Positions 55,568 to 64,000 of a DNA stretch of 64,000 nucleotides are shown here, piece after piece. The position numbers and the translations under genes are program-made. Within the stretch, counting starts at the first letter, position 1. Every line of letters starts with the position of its first letter. The DNA is from Pseudoalteromonas sp. EB27 (lineage in GTDB: Bacteria; Pseudomonadota; Gammaproteobacteria; Enterobacterales; Alteromonadaceae), in NCBI RefSeq assembly GCF_001974875.1, contig NZ_MTQD01000013.1:1-64000 (forward strand), in the 5' to 3' direction. The notes below the pieces were generated by a model that searched no databases, was not told the origin of the DNA, and was given only the letters and a program-made list of their open reading frames with translations.

Positions 55568-57241
55568 TTATTCCTTGTCTAACATTGGTAAGTCTAAATT
55601 TTGCTCTTTAGCGCAGTTTTTTGCTGTGTCGTATCCAGCATCAGCATGGCGCATTACGCCCGTTGCAGGGTCGTTCCAAAGTACGCGAGCAATACGCTCT
55701 TTAGCTTCATTAGTACCATCGGCAACAATAACCACACCAGAGTGCTGGCTAAAGCCCATACCTACACCGCCGCCATGATGAAGTGACACCCAAGTAGCAC
55801 CACTTGCCGTATTAAGGAGTGCATTGAGTAATGGCCAATCCGATACTGCATCTGAGCCATCTTTCATGCTTTCGGTTTCACGGTTAGGGCTGGCAACTGA
55901 GCCAGAGTCGAGGTGATCGCGACCAATAACGATAGGGGCTTTAAGTTCCCCATTTTTAACCATTTCGTTAAAGGCTAATGCAAGGCGTGCTCTATCTTTT
56001 AAACCTACCCAACAAATACGTGCAGGTAGCCCTTGAAATTGGATGCGTTCACGGGCCATATCAAGCCAGTTATGCAAATGTGCATCATCAGGAATAAGCT
56101 CTTTTACTTTTGCATCGGTTTTATAAATATCTTCTGGATCGCCCGATAAAGCTACCCATCTAAATGGTCCAATACCTTCACAAAATAAAGGGCGAATATA
56201 GGCGGGTACAAATCCAGGAAAATCAAACGCGTTGGTAACACCTTCATCAAACGCCATTTGGCGAATATTATTACCATAGTCGGTTGTTGCAGCACCGGCT
56301 TTTTGCAGAGCAAGCATGGCTCTAACTTGGACTGCCATTGATTGTTTAGCTGCTTTTACTACCGCTTTTGGATCTTGCTCACGCATTTTTGCTGCGTGCT
56401 CCATTGTCCAGTTTTGTGGTAAGTAACCATTGAGTGGATCGTGAGCTGATGTTTGATCTGTAACTACATCAGGTGTAATACCTGTTTTAACCAGTGTACT
56501 AAATACATCAGCAGCGTTACCAAGTAAGCCAACAGATAGGGCTTCACCTTTTATACATGCATCGGTTATTAATTGCAGTGCGTGTTCAAGGTTCGTTGCT
56601 TTTATATCAACGTAGCCTGTTTTTATACGAAAATCGATACGGCTTTCATCGCATTCAACAACTAGCGCGCTAAACCCTGCCATTGTAGCTGCAAGTGGTT
56701 GCGCACCGCCCATACCACCAAGACCACCTGTTAATACCCATTTCCCTTTAGCACAGCCTAAAAAATGTTGCTTTGCCATAGCTACAAATGTTTCGTAAGT
56801 TCCTTGTACAATGCCTTGAGAGCCAATATAAATCCAAGAACCTGCTGTCATTTGCCCATACATCATCAAGCCTTTTTTATCGAGCTCGTTAAAATGTTCC
56901 CAATTTGCCCAGTGCGGAACAAGGTTTGAGTTGGCAATAAGTACACGAGGGGCATTACTGTGGGTTTTAAATACACCAACGGGTTTTCCTGATTGTACAA
57001 GTAGGGTTTCGTCGTTTTCGAGCCTATCGAGGGTTTCTATAATTTTGTCATAACTTGGCCAATCTCGAGCTGCTCGGCCAATACCACCATATACAACAAG
57101 TGCATGAGGATGTTCTGCAACTTCAGGGTCTAGGTTATTCATTAGCATGCGTTTAGCTGCTTCAGTTTGCCAGCTTTTAGCACTTATTTTATCGCCATGA
57201 GGTGCACGTATTACGCGACTTGTGTCGAGTCGGTTGTTCAT
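55568..57241 (-). CDS. hutU: Urocanate hydratase
   Basis: 557 residues from the ATG at 57241, which has an ideal CAGGAG eight bases upstream; the longer frame to 57265 would begin inside the operator. The enzyme converts urocanate to imidazolonepropionate with tightly bound NAD. NAD-site motifs [18 protein letters not shown] and [11 protein letters not shown], plus [17 protein letters not shown] near the C-terminus, match urocanases. First gene of the hutUH transcript, preceded by a HutC-type palindrome at 57254-57265. Confidence 0.96.
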   Translation of the reverse strand: MNNRLDTSRVIRAPHGDKISAKSWQTEAAKRMLMNNLDPEVAEHPHALVVYGGIGRAARDWPSYDKIIETLDRLENDETLLVQSGKPVGVFKTHSNAPRVLIANSNLVPHWANWEHFNELDKKGLMMYGQMTAGSWIYIGSQGIVQGTYETFVAMAKQHFLGCAKGKWVLTGGLGGMGGAQPLAATMAGFSALVVECDESRIDFRIKTGYVDIKATNLEHALQLITDACIKGEALSVGLLGNAADVFSTLVKTGITPDVVTDQTSAHDPLNGYLPQNWTMEHAAKMREQDPKAVVKAAKQSMAVQVRAMLALQKAGAATTDYGNNIRQMAFDEGVTNAFDFPGFVPAYIRPLFCEGIGPFRWVALSGDPEDIYKTDAKVKELIPDDAHLHNWLDMARERIQFQGLPARICWVGLKDRARLALAFNEMVKNGELKAPIVIGRDHLDSGSVASPNRETESMKDGSDAVSDWPLLNALLNTASGATWVSLHHGGGVGMGFSQHSGVVIVADGTNEAKERIARVLWNDPATGVMRHADAGYDTAKNCAKEQNLDLPMLDKE

Positions 57242-57253
57242 GTTTTGCTCCTG

Positions 57254-57265
57254 TTGTATATACAA
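57254..57265 (-). promoter_or_regulatory. HutC-type operator before hutU
   Basis: TTGTATATACAA is a perfect 12-bp palindrome, the core also found in the hutC-hutI gap (58068-58083). It lies 12 bases before the hutU start codon, well placed for HutC to block transcription until urocanate binds. Confidence 0.75.
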
Positions 57266-57307
57266 GGTGATTTGTTATAAAAAAAGCGCAGTAAGCGCTA
57301 TTGTTTG

Positions 57308-58015
57308 TTATTTTTTAAATGTTAAGTGACCACCTAAGCGATATTTACTGCCTGGTGATACAAGGCGCGCAAAGCTTACAATGCCGTTAACAGACCATGT
57401 GCGTCGAATAACTTGTAAGCACGGCTCTTCGTTATATAAGTTCAACCATTGGCACATCTCGCTGTTTGGCATAATAGCCTCTACGGTATGCCTTGCTTGT
57501 GTAAGTGGTGCAACACTAGATAGGTATTCATGAGGTGTAAGCGTGCTAAAGTCTTGTTGTAAGTAACCAGCCGCAAGAGCAGGGTTTACAAAACGCTCTT
57601 CTAGCTGCAAGGGGCTGTCGTTTTCGTTATGCACGAGTACACTTCGGTATACAACACTGTCAATCTCAACACCAAGCGCAATGGCAATAGGTGCGACTGC
57701 ATTTATTGATTCAAGTATGAGTACACTACAGGTGTAATTACCGTTACGTTCTTTTACTTCATCAGCAATGTTTTTTATTTCGAGTAACGATGACTGCGAT
57801 TTAAATGTGGCTACAAATGTACCTAGCCCTTGGCTGCGGGTTAAAATACCTGCCTCGGTTAATTCGCTTAGTGCTCGGCGGGCTGTCATTCTGCTGACAC
57901 TAAATTGACTACTAAGTTCGTTTTCAGAGGGAACACGTTGGTTTTCTTGCCACGTACCGCTGCGAATTTTATCAACAATGAATTGTTTTATTTGCGCAAA
58001 TTTAGGTGTCGTCAT
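57308..58015 (-). CDS. hutC: Histidine utilisation repressor HutC
   Basis: 235 residues, GntR family, HutC subfamily. N-terminal winged helix (about 1-70: WQENQRVPSENELSSQFSVSRMTARRALSELTEAGIL) and C-terminal UTRA ligand domain (about 90-230), which binds urocanate in known HutC proteins. Copies of a TTGTATATACAA palindrome lie on both sides (57254 before hutU and 58068 before hutC/hutI), so it most likely represses hutUH, hutI and itself. Confidence 0.92.
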   Translation of the reverse strand: MTTPKFAQIKQFIVDKIRSGTWQENQRVPSENELSSQFSVSRMTARRALSELTEAGILTRSQGLGTFVATFKSQSSLLEIKNIADEVKERNGNYTCSVLILESINAVAPIAIALGVEIDSVVYRSVLVHNENDSPLQLEERFVNPALAAGYLQQDFSTLTPHEYLSSVAPLTQARHTVEAIMPNSEMCQWLNLYNEEPCLQVIRRTWSVNGIVSFARLVSPGSKYRLGGHLTFKK

Positions 58016-58067
58016 TAAATTTATGGTTACATTAAAAATAAATTATATAAATAAGATGACACAATTG

Positions 58068-58083
58068 TCTTGTATATACAAGA
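58068..58083. promoter_or_regulatory. HutC-type operator between hutC and hutI
   Basis: TCTTGTATATACAAGA, a perfect 16-bp palindrome sharing its 12-base core with the site before hutU. It lies in the divergent hutC-hutI promoter region, 52 bases from both start codons, so one bound dimer could control both directions. Confidence 0.8.
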
Positions 58084-58134
58084 TGGGTTGTTAGACTATA
58101 TTTTCATCACTCTGGGCGTAAAAAGGGCTGCAAA

Positions 58135-59382
58135 ATGCAAAGCACAACAAAAAATTATGAGTTAGAAGGAATTGACTTACTTTTGACTGATGCCAATATT
58201 GCCACTATGGATAGCAATATAAATGCCCCTTATGGCGCAATCGAAAATGCTGCTATAGCTATTAAAAATGGTAAAATTGCGTGGATTGGAGAGCAATCAA
58301 CGTTGCCCAATTTTGATGTGTTTGCAACGCCGACATTGAGTGTAAAAGGGCAGTGGTTAACGCCGGGCTTAATAGATTGTCATACGCATTTAGTGTTTGC
58401 AGGTTCAAGATCGCAAGAGTTTGAGCAGCGCTTGCAGGGTGTAAGTTATGAGCAAATTGCGGCACAAGGCGGTGGCATAGCAAGTACGGTTAAAGCGACG
58501 AGAGCAGCCGACCGTGAGCAATTGTTTGTTGATGCAAAAGATCGCTTAAATACGTTGTTAAAAGAAGGTGTAACCACCGTTGAAATAAAGTCGGGTTATG
58601 GACTGGATACTGAAAACGAGATAAAAATATTAGAAGTAGCTCGTTTATTAGGTGAGCATCATCCTATTGATATTAAAACTACTTTTTTAGGGGCGCATGC
58701 TCTACCGCCTGAATACAAAGGCCGCGCTGATGAATATATTGATTTGGTATGTACTGATATGCTTGATCAGGTAGTGGCTAATAACCTTGCTGATGCAGTC
58801 GATGTATTTTGTGAAAATGTAGGCTTTAGTCATTCGCAAACCAAACGTGTTTTTGAGGCGGCTAAAAAGCATAATCTCCCAGTAAAATGCCATGCTGAGC
58901 AGTTATCTAATCAACATGGTGCTGAGCTGGTGGCGCAGTTCAATGGCCTTTCGGCAGATCATATTGAGCATCTTGATGAAGAGGGTGTAAAAGCCATGGC
59001 AAACGCTGGGACGGTCGCGGTGTTATTACCCGGTGCATTTTATTTTTTAAGAGAAACTAAATTTCCACCTATTGAGTTACTTAATCAATATAAAGTACCT
59101 ATAGCTATTGCGAGTGATTTTAATCCAGGTACTTCACCACTATGCTCAGTGCACTTGATGATGAACATGGCATGCACATTGTTTAGATTAACACCCGAGC
59201 AAGCATTGGCAGGTGTTACTCGTAATGCAGCTAAAGCACTAGGGTTAGACGATCGTGGTATTTTAAAAGTTGGCGCAAGAGCTGATATTGCACATTGGCA
59301 AATAAGTCATCCATCACAATTAAGTTACCAATTTGGCGTAAATAAACTGTTAAATTTATGGATTTTGGGTAGAATTAACTAG
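58135..59382 (+). CDS. hutI: Imidazolonepropionase
   Basis: 415 residues, amidohydrolase superfamily, third step of the Hut pathway (imidazolonepropionate to N-formimidoylglutamate). Metal and substrate motifs: [14 protein letters not shown] (about 80-93), [47 protein letters not shown] and [10 protein letters not shown]. Divergent from hutC across the shared operator. It is followed after 66 bp by an EAL-domain gene on the same strand; hutG is beyond it on the other strand. Confidence 0.95.
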   Translation: MQSTTKNYELEGIDLLLTDANIATMDSNINAPYGAIENAAIAIKNGKIAWIGEQSTLPNFDVFATPTLSVKGQWLTPGLIDCHTHLVFAGSRSQEFEQRLQGVSYEQIAAQGGGIASTVKATRAADREQLFVDAKDRLNTLLKEGVTTVEIKSGYGLDTENEIKILEVARLLGEHHPIDIKTTFLGAHALPPEYKGRADEYIDLVCTDMLDQVVANNLADAVDVFCENVGFSHSQTKRVFEAAKKHNLPVKCHAEQLSNQHGAELVAQFNGLSADHIEHLDEEGVKAMANAGTVAVLLPGAFYFLRETKFPPIELLNQYKVPIAIASDFNPGTSPLCSVHLMMNMACTLFRLTPEQALAGVTRNAAKALGLDDRGILKVGARADIAHWQISHPSQLSYQFGVNKLLNLWILGRIN

Positions 59383-59448
59383 TTTGTATTATTTTTACCC
59401 ACATATAATCTGGTTTAAACTTTTTTAGCGAATACGGATGCCGTTAAT

Positions 59449-61167
59449 TTGAACATACTAACCGACAGTAATTTTCCAATATTTTTTAGTGGTGCACTAT
59501 TGATGGCGATGATTGCCACTTTATTTGCCGTTAAAAATGTCAGTATTAAGTTTAGTTATTTATGCACAGCAGCTGTTGGTTTGGCTATTTTGAGCAGTGG
59601 TGCGGCCTGGCTTGCCATTCTACTTGCCTTTGGATTTTGTTTTCATTTATGGCAAGCCTTTGAGCGAAATAATTGGAGCATGATTATTACCAGCTCACTG
59701 GCTGGTCTTTTATTTGTTGTTCTATTTTCAGCTCATTTATTATTGGAAGTTCCGCTATTTTGGGTTGTGTTAGCAATATTATTATTAACTATTGTTGGCT
59801 TTTTAAATGATGAAAGCGCTGAAATAGAAGTCGTGATAGAGCCAGAACCAACAGATGATGCATTTATTGAAGAGTCACCGCTTTCGGTTTTTGCAGATAG
59901 AAAACAGTTACGTCAAGGTTACTATGCATGGTGCGACAATAAGCAGGTAAGTGCTGCATTAGTCGTTATTCGTCTTGAAGGATTTGAGCAAGTTAACCAG
60001 CATATTGGACGTGATTTTGGCGATATACTTTTAGCACAATCGGCTAATCGAATAAAAGAATTACTTTCAAGTGACGAAATAGTGACTTTAGTAGGGCAAG
60101 AAAAGCTAGCCCACTTAGGGGGCCTTAACTTTGCGTTTATTTGTAGTTTCGCGAATCAAAAACATTTACATGAGTTGGTTATTGAACAAATACTGGGTGC
60201 AACGCTTAAGCCATTTAATGTTGCTAACTGCACTGTAGAGGTAAAAGCGAGGGCGAGTTATGTTGATTGTAATGAGCAAGACAATAACTTTGATAATTTA
60301 ATATCGTACGCATACCTAGCACTCGATAGCCACCCAAATCGCAAGGTTGTGCCTTATCATCAACAAATGATGATTGAACTGCGAGAGCAACAAGCGCGAC
60401 TAAAAGAGTTGGCAAATATTGATTTTTCGAGCGAATTAGAACTCTATTTTCAACCTATAATTTGTAATGACAATGGTCAAATTGAGTTTTTAGAATTACT
60501 ACTGCGTTGGCAGCATCCTAAGCAAGGAATTTTATCTGCTAATCGTTTTATTGACGACATCAGAATTGCAGGGCTTGGTTACCCGCTTGCTAAATTTGTA
60601 ATGGAAAGAGCCGCTGAGCTTGCAATGGCGCTTAGAGTAGAAGGTATTTCTATACCGCTTAGCATTAACGTATTTGGCCCTGAAATGCTAAATGAAGAGT
60701 TTGTTGAATTTGTTGATGTTGTTATAAATGAGCATCACTTAGAGGCGGGAGACTTAATTGTTGAATGCCCTTTACATATTTTTGCTGGTTTAGATGACAA
60801 AGGCAGAGGTATGATAGCAAGGCTTAATAACATAGGCTTAAAAGTATGTGTTGATGGACTTGGTGATAACCCGGTACTGCTTTCTAAGCTACCAAGTTTA
60901 TCAGTTGAATATATTAAGGTTTCACCTTCACTTACCGCTGACTTTAGTAATCAAAACAATATACGCAGTCTTGTTGGTGGAATGGTTGATATGCATAGCC
61001 AACAAAAAACAAAAGTAATTTTTGAAGGAGTAGAAACACTTGAGCAACTTAAGTTTGTAAAAAGCTTAAAAGGTTATGCTGCCCAAGGTTATTACTTTGG
61101 TCACCCGCTAAGTAGTATCGGTTTAATGAGCTGGCTAAAAGAGTGGCGATTGGTTCAACAACGTTAA
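59449..61167 (+). CDS. Membrane protein with degenerate GGDEF and EAL domains
   Basis: 572 residues with a TTG start. About five hydrophobic helices (1-117), an acidic linker, a GGDEF-fold domain whose site reads GGLNF (224-228) and is therefore inactive, then an EAL-fold domain (about 325-565). The EAL motif is ELL (E349), NVFG keeps the Asn and EGVE is intact, but DDFGTG reads DGLGDN and KID reads KVS, so key metal ligands are changed. It may bind c-di-GMP or act by protein contact without turning it over. It sits between hutI and hutG, and its stop overlaps that of hutG (TTAA). Confidence 0.85.
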   Translation: MNILTDSNFPIFFSGALLMAMIATLFAVKNVSIKFSYLCTAAVGLAILSSGAAWLAILLAFGFCFHLWQAFERNNWSMIITSSLAGLLFVVLFSAHLLLEVPLFWVVLAILLLTIVGFLNDESAEIEVVIEPEPTDDAFIEESPLSVFADRKQLRQGYYAWCDNKQVSAALVVIRLEGFEQVNQHIGRDFGDILLAQSANRIKELLSSDEIVTLVGQEKLAHLGGLNFAFICSFANQKHLHELVIEQILGATLKPFNVANCTVEVKARASYVDCNEQDNNFDNLISYAYLALDSHPNRKVVPYHQQMMIELREQQARLKELANIDFSSELELYFQPIICNDNGQIEFLELLLRWQHPKQGILSANRFIDDIRIAGLGYPLAKFVMERAAELAMALRVEGISIPLSINVFGPEMLNEEFVEFVDVVINEHHLEAGDLIVECPLHIFAGLDDKGRGMIARLNNIGLKVCVDGLGDNPVLLSKLPSLSVEYIKVSPSLTADFSNQNNIRSLVGGMVDMHSQQKTKVIFEGVETLEQLKFVKSLKGYAAQGYYFGHPLSSIGLMSWLKEWRLVQQR

Positions 61168-62213
61168 GTGTTTTCTTTGGCTTGTAGGTAGCTATTTACA
61201 AGTGCACTAATTACTTGCCCTACATGGGCAGCACCGGCATCTAACCCGTTAGGATGTTGACTAGGCGCTGCTTCACATAAGTGTAAGTACATAGAGTGGC
61301 GATGGCTTGCAGCTAAATGCACAAAGTGCTCAGTGTCACTCACACTAAATCCACAATATGTATACGCACTAACTGGCATATAAGTAATACTATCTAAATC
61401 AACTTCAACACCCAGTGGTGAATCATTAAAATTACTTAGTGCATTTTCAATTGCCTGCGTTAGTGTAATTTTGCGCTTAACTTGTATGGATTGATAACTA
61501 TCAAACTTAAAGTTAGCTTCACTCATTGCATCTATAATTGCTTGATTGTTTTTTAATTCATGTAAGCCAATAACATGGTAATTACTTAGATGTTGCTCGT
61601 TATACGCGTAACGAAATCCATTACCACTATGGCGACCTTCACATTCTCTAAAGTCGGCATGAGGATCAAAATTGATTGCATTAACAGGTGTGTCTTTTGA
61701 CTGGCTGAGTGCGCGGATGATTCCCAAGCAATTATTATGGCCGCCACCAATAACTATTGGCTCAAGCCCTGCTTTAAAAATAAGGCTTAATACTGACTCT
61801 ACGCGCTCATCAAGTTGTTGGCATAAATCTCGTAATTGAGTTAGCTGCTGGGCTTGCTGATTATTAAGTTGGTTACTTTGCGCCATTAAATCATCAGTAT
61901 TTACTTCACCCAATAAAAGTACTTTTTGAGTGGCAATAAACTGATTATGAGGTTGGTTTAAAAAGCGTTTTAAAAAAGCCGGCCATGCTTCGTTCGCACC
62001 GCCATTTCCTAAGTTTGCTTTTGGGCCTATATCTTCGCAAATACCAAGAAGTACATAGCGAATACCAAATTGAGCAGCGTCAATAAGTGCCTGTTGCAGG
62101 TTTACTTGAGTGTCGAGCAAGGCCATTGATTGCCATGCTTTTTTTTCATTTACGCGGCTAGAACAAAGTGATCTAACCGCGCTTTCATCATATACTTTTA
62201 AATGGGTGGTCAC
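61164..62213 (-). CDS. hutG: Formimidoylglutamase
   Basis: 349 residues of the arginase/agmatinase/formiminoglutamase family. It splits N-formimidoylglutamate to glutamate and formamide, the last step of the short Hut route. Mn-binding motifs: VIGGGHNNCLG, NFDPHADFRE (DxHxD) and EVDLDSITY (DxD). hutF is absent, so this four-step pathway is the one encoded. The start lies one base after the rraA stop, an unusual coupling, and it is transcribed away from the other hut genes. Confidence 0.88.
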   Translation of the reverse strand: MTTHLKVYDESAVRSLCSSRVNEKKAWQSMALLDTQVNLQQALIDAAQFGIRYVLLGICEDIGPKANLGNGGANEAWPAFLKRFLNQPHNQFIATQKVLLLGEVNTDDLMAQSNQLNNQQAQQLTQLRDLCQQLDERVESVLSLIFKAGLEPIVIGGGHNNCLGIIRALSQSKDTPVNAINFDPHADFRECEGRHSGNGFRYAYNEQHLSNYHVIGLHELKNNQAIIDAMSEANFKFDSYQSIQVKRKITLTQAIENALSNFNDSPLGVEVDLDSITYMPVSAYTYCGFSVSDTEHFVHLAASHRHSMYLHLCEAAPSQHPNGLDAGAAHVGQVISALVNSYLQAKENT

Positions 62214-62214
62214 G

Positions 62215-62712
62215 TTATACTTCTACAACTTCCAATTCTAATTCTTCTGCAGATAAAACAATGCCTGTGCTATCAGCATAAATAAAGTCGTCATCAAAAA
62301 ATGATACGCCTGCAAAGTTAACGCCTATAGCATCTTCGCCAGCACCTTCGCTGTCGGCTGCAACAGGAATAGAAGCAATTGCTTGAATGCCTAAATCGAG
62401 TTCTTCAAGCTCATCAACATGGCGTACTGCGCCGTAAACAACAATCCCATTCCAGTTGTTTTCAAGTGCAAGTTCAGCCAATTCAATATCAATAAGTGCA
62501 CGGCGAGTTGAGCCACCACCGTCAATAAGAAGTACTAAGCCTGTACCATCTTGAGAAAGTAATTCGCGGATCAGTTCATTATTTTCAAAACATTTAACCG
62601 TTTTAATGCGGCCACCAAAACTGTGTCGACCACCAAAGTTGATGAACATTGGCTCTAGCACATCAACCACATCAGCAAAGTGGTCGCATAAATCAGAAGT
62701 GCTGTAATCCAT
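62215..62712 (-). CDS. rraA: Regulator of ribonuclease E activity RraA
   Basis: 165 residues (161 in E. coli). Strong match to Rra[54 protein letters not shown] and [25 protein letters not shown]. It binds RNase E and the degradosome and inhibits cleavage; the fold is shared with 4-hydroxy-4-methyl-2-oxoglutarate aldolases, but the GGSTRRAL lead and lack of the aldolase catalytic Asp suggest the regulatory type. In E. coli rraA is beside menA; here it is directly upstream of hutG with one base between. Confidence 0.88.
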   Translation of the reverse strand: MDYSTSDLCDHFADVVDVLEPMFINFGGRHSFGGRIKTVKCFENNELIRELLSQDGTGLVLLIDGGGSTRRALIDIELAELALENNWNGIVVYGAVRHVDELEELDLGIQAIASIPVAADSEGAGEDAIGVNFAGVSFFDDDFIYADSTGIVLSAEELELEVVEV

Positions 62713-62917
62713 TATTTTATCCTCAAAAGATACATTAATTTATACTTCAGTATACCCTCCTTATAAGCAATAACAACGACTTAATCGCAGTAAATTTAGG
62801 CAAAACATGAGCTAGAACACTAATCGCAATAATAGTGTCTTAAAAGCGTCACTCAATTGTTATTTACAACACCTAAGCTAAATCGGTGTTCATATATTAT
62901 GCAATGAGGGGTAAGTG

Positions 62918-63457
62918 ATGGGTAACAATAATATGTTTAAAAGGGCAGCTCTGCTAGATGAGCAATTATTTTTAACTCTATTTAATTGCAACTCACCGAA
63001 GTGGTTTAAAACAATGGCGTTCGGGTTATCTAAAAGCGGTGATGGTGGGCTTTACATACTCGTGTGTTTAGCAGTGTGGTGGCTTAGTAATAATGAGCAG
63101 CATCAATTATTACCTGTAGCGATATTGATTGGTTTTGCTTTAGAAAGACCTATTTATTTATTAGCTAAAAACAGATTTGCCCGGATCCGCCCATGCGACT
63201 GTTTAGTAAAAAATGCCTATATAGTACCAAGTGATAAATTTAGTTTACCCTCTGGTCACAGCGCTGCAGCGTTTTTAGTTGCAATTATACTAAGTCATTT
63301 TTTTCCTGAGTATGTATGGCTACTACTTAGTTGGGCTGCTGGTGTGGCTATTTCTCGTGTGATATTAGGCGTACACTTTCCAGCTGATATCGTTATTGGT
63401 GCGATTATTGGCAGTTTTTGTGGTTTATTTGCGTTAGCACTCGTGGTACCTGTATGA
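62918..63457 (+). CDS. PAP2 family membrane phosphatase
   Basis: 179 residues from the ATG at 62918, preceded by GAGGGG (an overlapping GTG at 62915 is also possible). Five or six membrane helices and the three PAP2 motifs: KNRFARIRP (motif 1), PSGHSAAA (motif 2) and SRVILGVHFPADIV (motif 3). The enzyme group dephosphorylates lipid phosphates such as undecaprenyl pyrophosphate or phosphatidate at the membrane. The stop overlaps the start of a glycosyltransferase gene by four bases (ATGA). Confidence 0.9.
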   Translation: MGNNNMFKRAALLDEQLFLTLFNCNSPKWFKTMAFGLSKSGDGGLYILVCLAVWWLSNNEQHQLLPVAILIGFALERPIYLLAKNRFARIRPCDCLVKNAYIVPSDKFSLPSGHSAAAFLVAIILSHFFPEYVWLLLSWAAGVAISRVILGVHFPADIVIGAIIGSFCGLFALALVVPV

Positions 63458-64000
63458 AAATATTGTATGGAGTGCAGGGCACCGGTAATGGTCATATAAC
63501 GCGAGCTAGGGTTATGGCTAGCTGCTTTAATAAACTCGGTATTGATGTTGATTATGTGTTTTCAGGACGAGCAAATAAAGATTATTTTGATATGCATGAA
63601 TTCTCAGATTATAAAGCGTATCGGGGCTTATCGTTTAGTACTGAAAATGGTCAAATAAAAAATTTAAAAACACTTAAAAATATGCGAATTTGTAAGCTGG
63701 TGAGAGATATAAAATCGCTTGACATAAAGCAGTACGATTTTGTACTTAATGACTTTGAGCCCGTTACAGCGTGGGCTGCAAAAAGAGCTGATATACCTGT
63801 TGTTGGCATTAGTCATCAAGCCGCATTTTTGTCAGATAACGTACCTATGTTTGGTCGAGGGATATTCAGAAAATCGCTAATTAAACATTATGCACCAGCG
63901 TCTACATACCTAGGCGTGCACTGGCAACCTTTTGCAAATAATATAATCCCGCCGTTTATTGCTCATCATAACCATGAAAACCCTGTCGCGGTGATGAACA
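63454..64000 (+). CDS. MJ1255/VC2487-type glycosyltransferase-like protein (partial)
   Basis: A frame open from the ATG at 63454 to the window edge (182 codons, 3' end missing). It begins MKILYGVQGTGNGHITRAR, the start of the MJ1255/VC2487 family, which has a GT-B fold like MurG (GxGNGH loop). Further similarity: FVLNDFEPVTAWAAKRADIPVVGISHQ. No characterised member defines the donor or acceptor. Coupling by ATGA overlap to a PAP2 phosphatase suggests a lipid-linked sugar step. Confidence 0.78.
   Translation, partial: MKILYGVQGTGNGHITRARVMASCFNKLGIDVDYVFSGRANKDYFDMHEFSDYKAYRGLSFSTENGQIKNLKTLKNMRICKLVRDIKSLDIKQYDFVLNDFEPVTAWAAKRADIPVVGISHQAAFLSDNVPMFGRGIFRKSLIKHYAPASTYLGVHWQPFANNIIPPFIAHHNHENPVAVMN

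Noticed and set aside
57242..57265. Upstream ATG for hutU at 57265
   Set aside because: It falls in the HutC-type palindrome, lacks a ribosome-binding site, and HutU proteins begin at the later ATG, which follows CAGGAG.
1..64000. CRISPR array, prophage, integron or tRNA genes
   Set aside because: No regular short repeats with spacers, no phage structural genes, no integrase and no tRNA-like cloverleaf with CCA were seen anywhere.

Overview
The window looks like chromosomal DNA from a marine gammaproteobacterium of the order Alteromonadales, most likely Pseudoalteromonas. This rests on the moderately AT-rich sequence, the close match of many proteins to E. coli or Vibrio orthologues (IlvG/M/D/A, Rep, PolA, EngB, YihI, HemN, PmbA, SecA) and typical marine gammaproteobacterial extras (fatty acid cis/trans isomerase, DciA, several GGDEF/EAL and chemoreceptor genes). 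The blocks ilv/rep and polA-engB-yihI-hemN lie near oriC in E. coli. I see no prophage, CRISPR array, complete insertion sequence or tRNA gene.

Layout. 1-850: end of an rRNA operon (23S 3' end, 5S, terminator) followed by two progressively decayed 5S-terminator copies. 1129-9232: a two-domain VOC protein, a small acidic protein coupled to a fatty acid cis/trans isomerase, a hybrid histidine kinase whose stop codon lies inside a 265-bp MITE-like element, a ModF-like ABC ATPase and a TraB/GumN protein. 9282-15506 (minus strand): an envelope-modification operon eptA-dgkA-sulfatase-response regulator-kinase with a PmrA-type box in front. 15712-21405: ilvL-ilvG-ilvM-ilvD-ilvA with a readable attenuator and no ilvE. 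21502-31617: an orphan periplasmic-binding protein, a methyltransferase, carbonic anhydrase, a Rossmann-fold protein, ubiK, rep, a large GAF-GAF-GGDEF protein with a dead EAL domain, cytochrome c5 and elbB.

32142-43525: polA, a candidate sRNA at the locus where enterics carry Spot 42, yceI, a DUF1285 gene, engB, cytochrome c4, a strong CsrB/CsrC-type sRNA (nine GGA motifs and a terminator, upstream of yihI as csrC is in E. coli), yihI, a DUF2489 gene, hemN with an FNR box placed at about -41.5, and divergent darP/pmbA. 43598-54033: dciA, an M13 peptidase lipoprotein, a kinase-fold phosphotransferase, mutT, secA with a structured leader, a chemoreceptor and a Rossmann-fold protein. 54030-62712: the histidine-utilisation region hutH-hutU-hutC / hutI plus hutG, with HutC-type palindromic operators, interrupted by a degenerate GGDEF-EAL membrane protein and with rraA directly abutting hutG. 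The window ends in a PAP2 phosphatase and a glycosyltransferase cut by the edge.

The most noteworthy signals are non-coding: the Csr-type sRNA, the polA-downstream sRNA candidate, the ilv attenuator, the PmrA, FNR and HutC sites, DnaA-box-like sequences ahead of polA, the 5S graveyard and the MITE. Calls rest on reading motifs and remembered family sequences; no database search was run.
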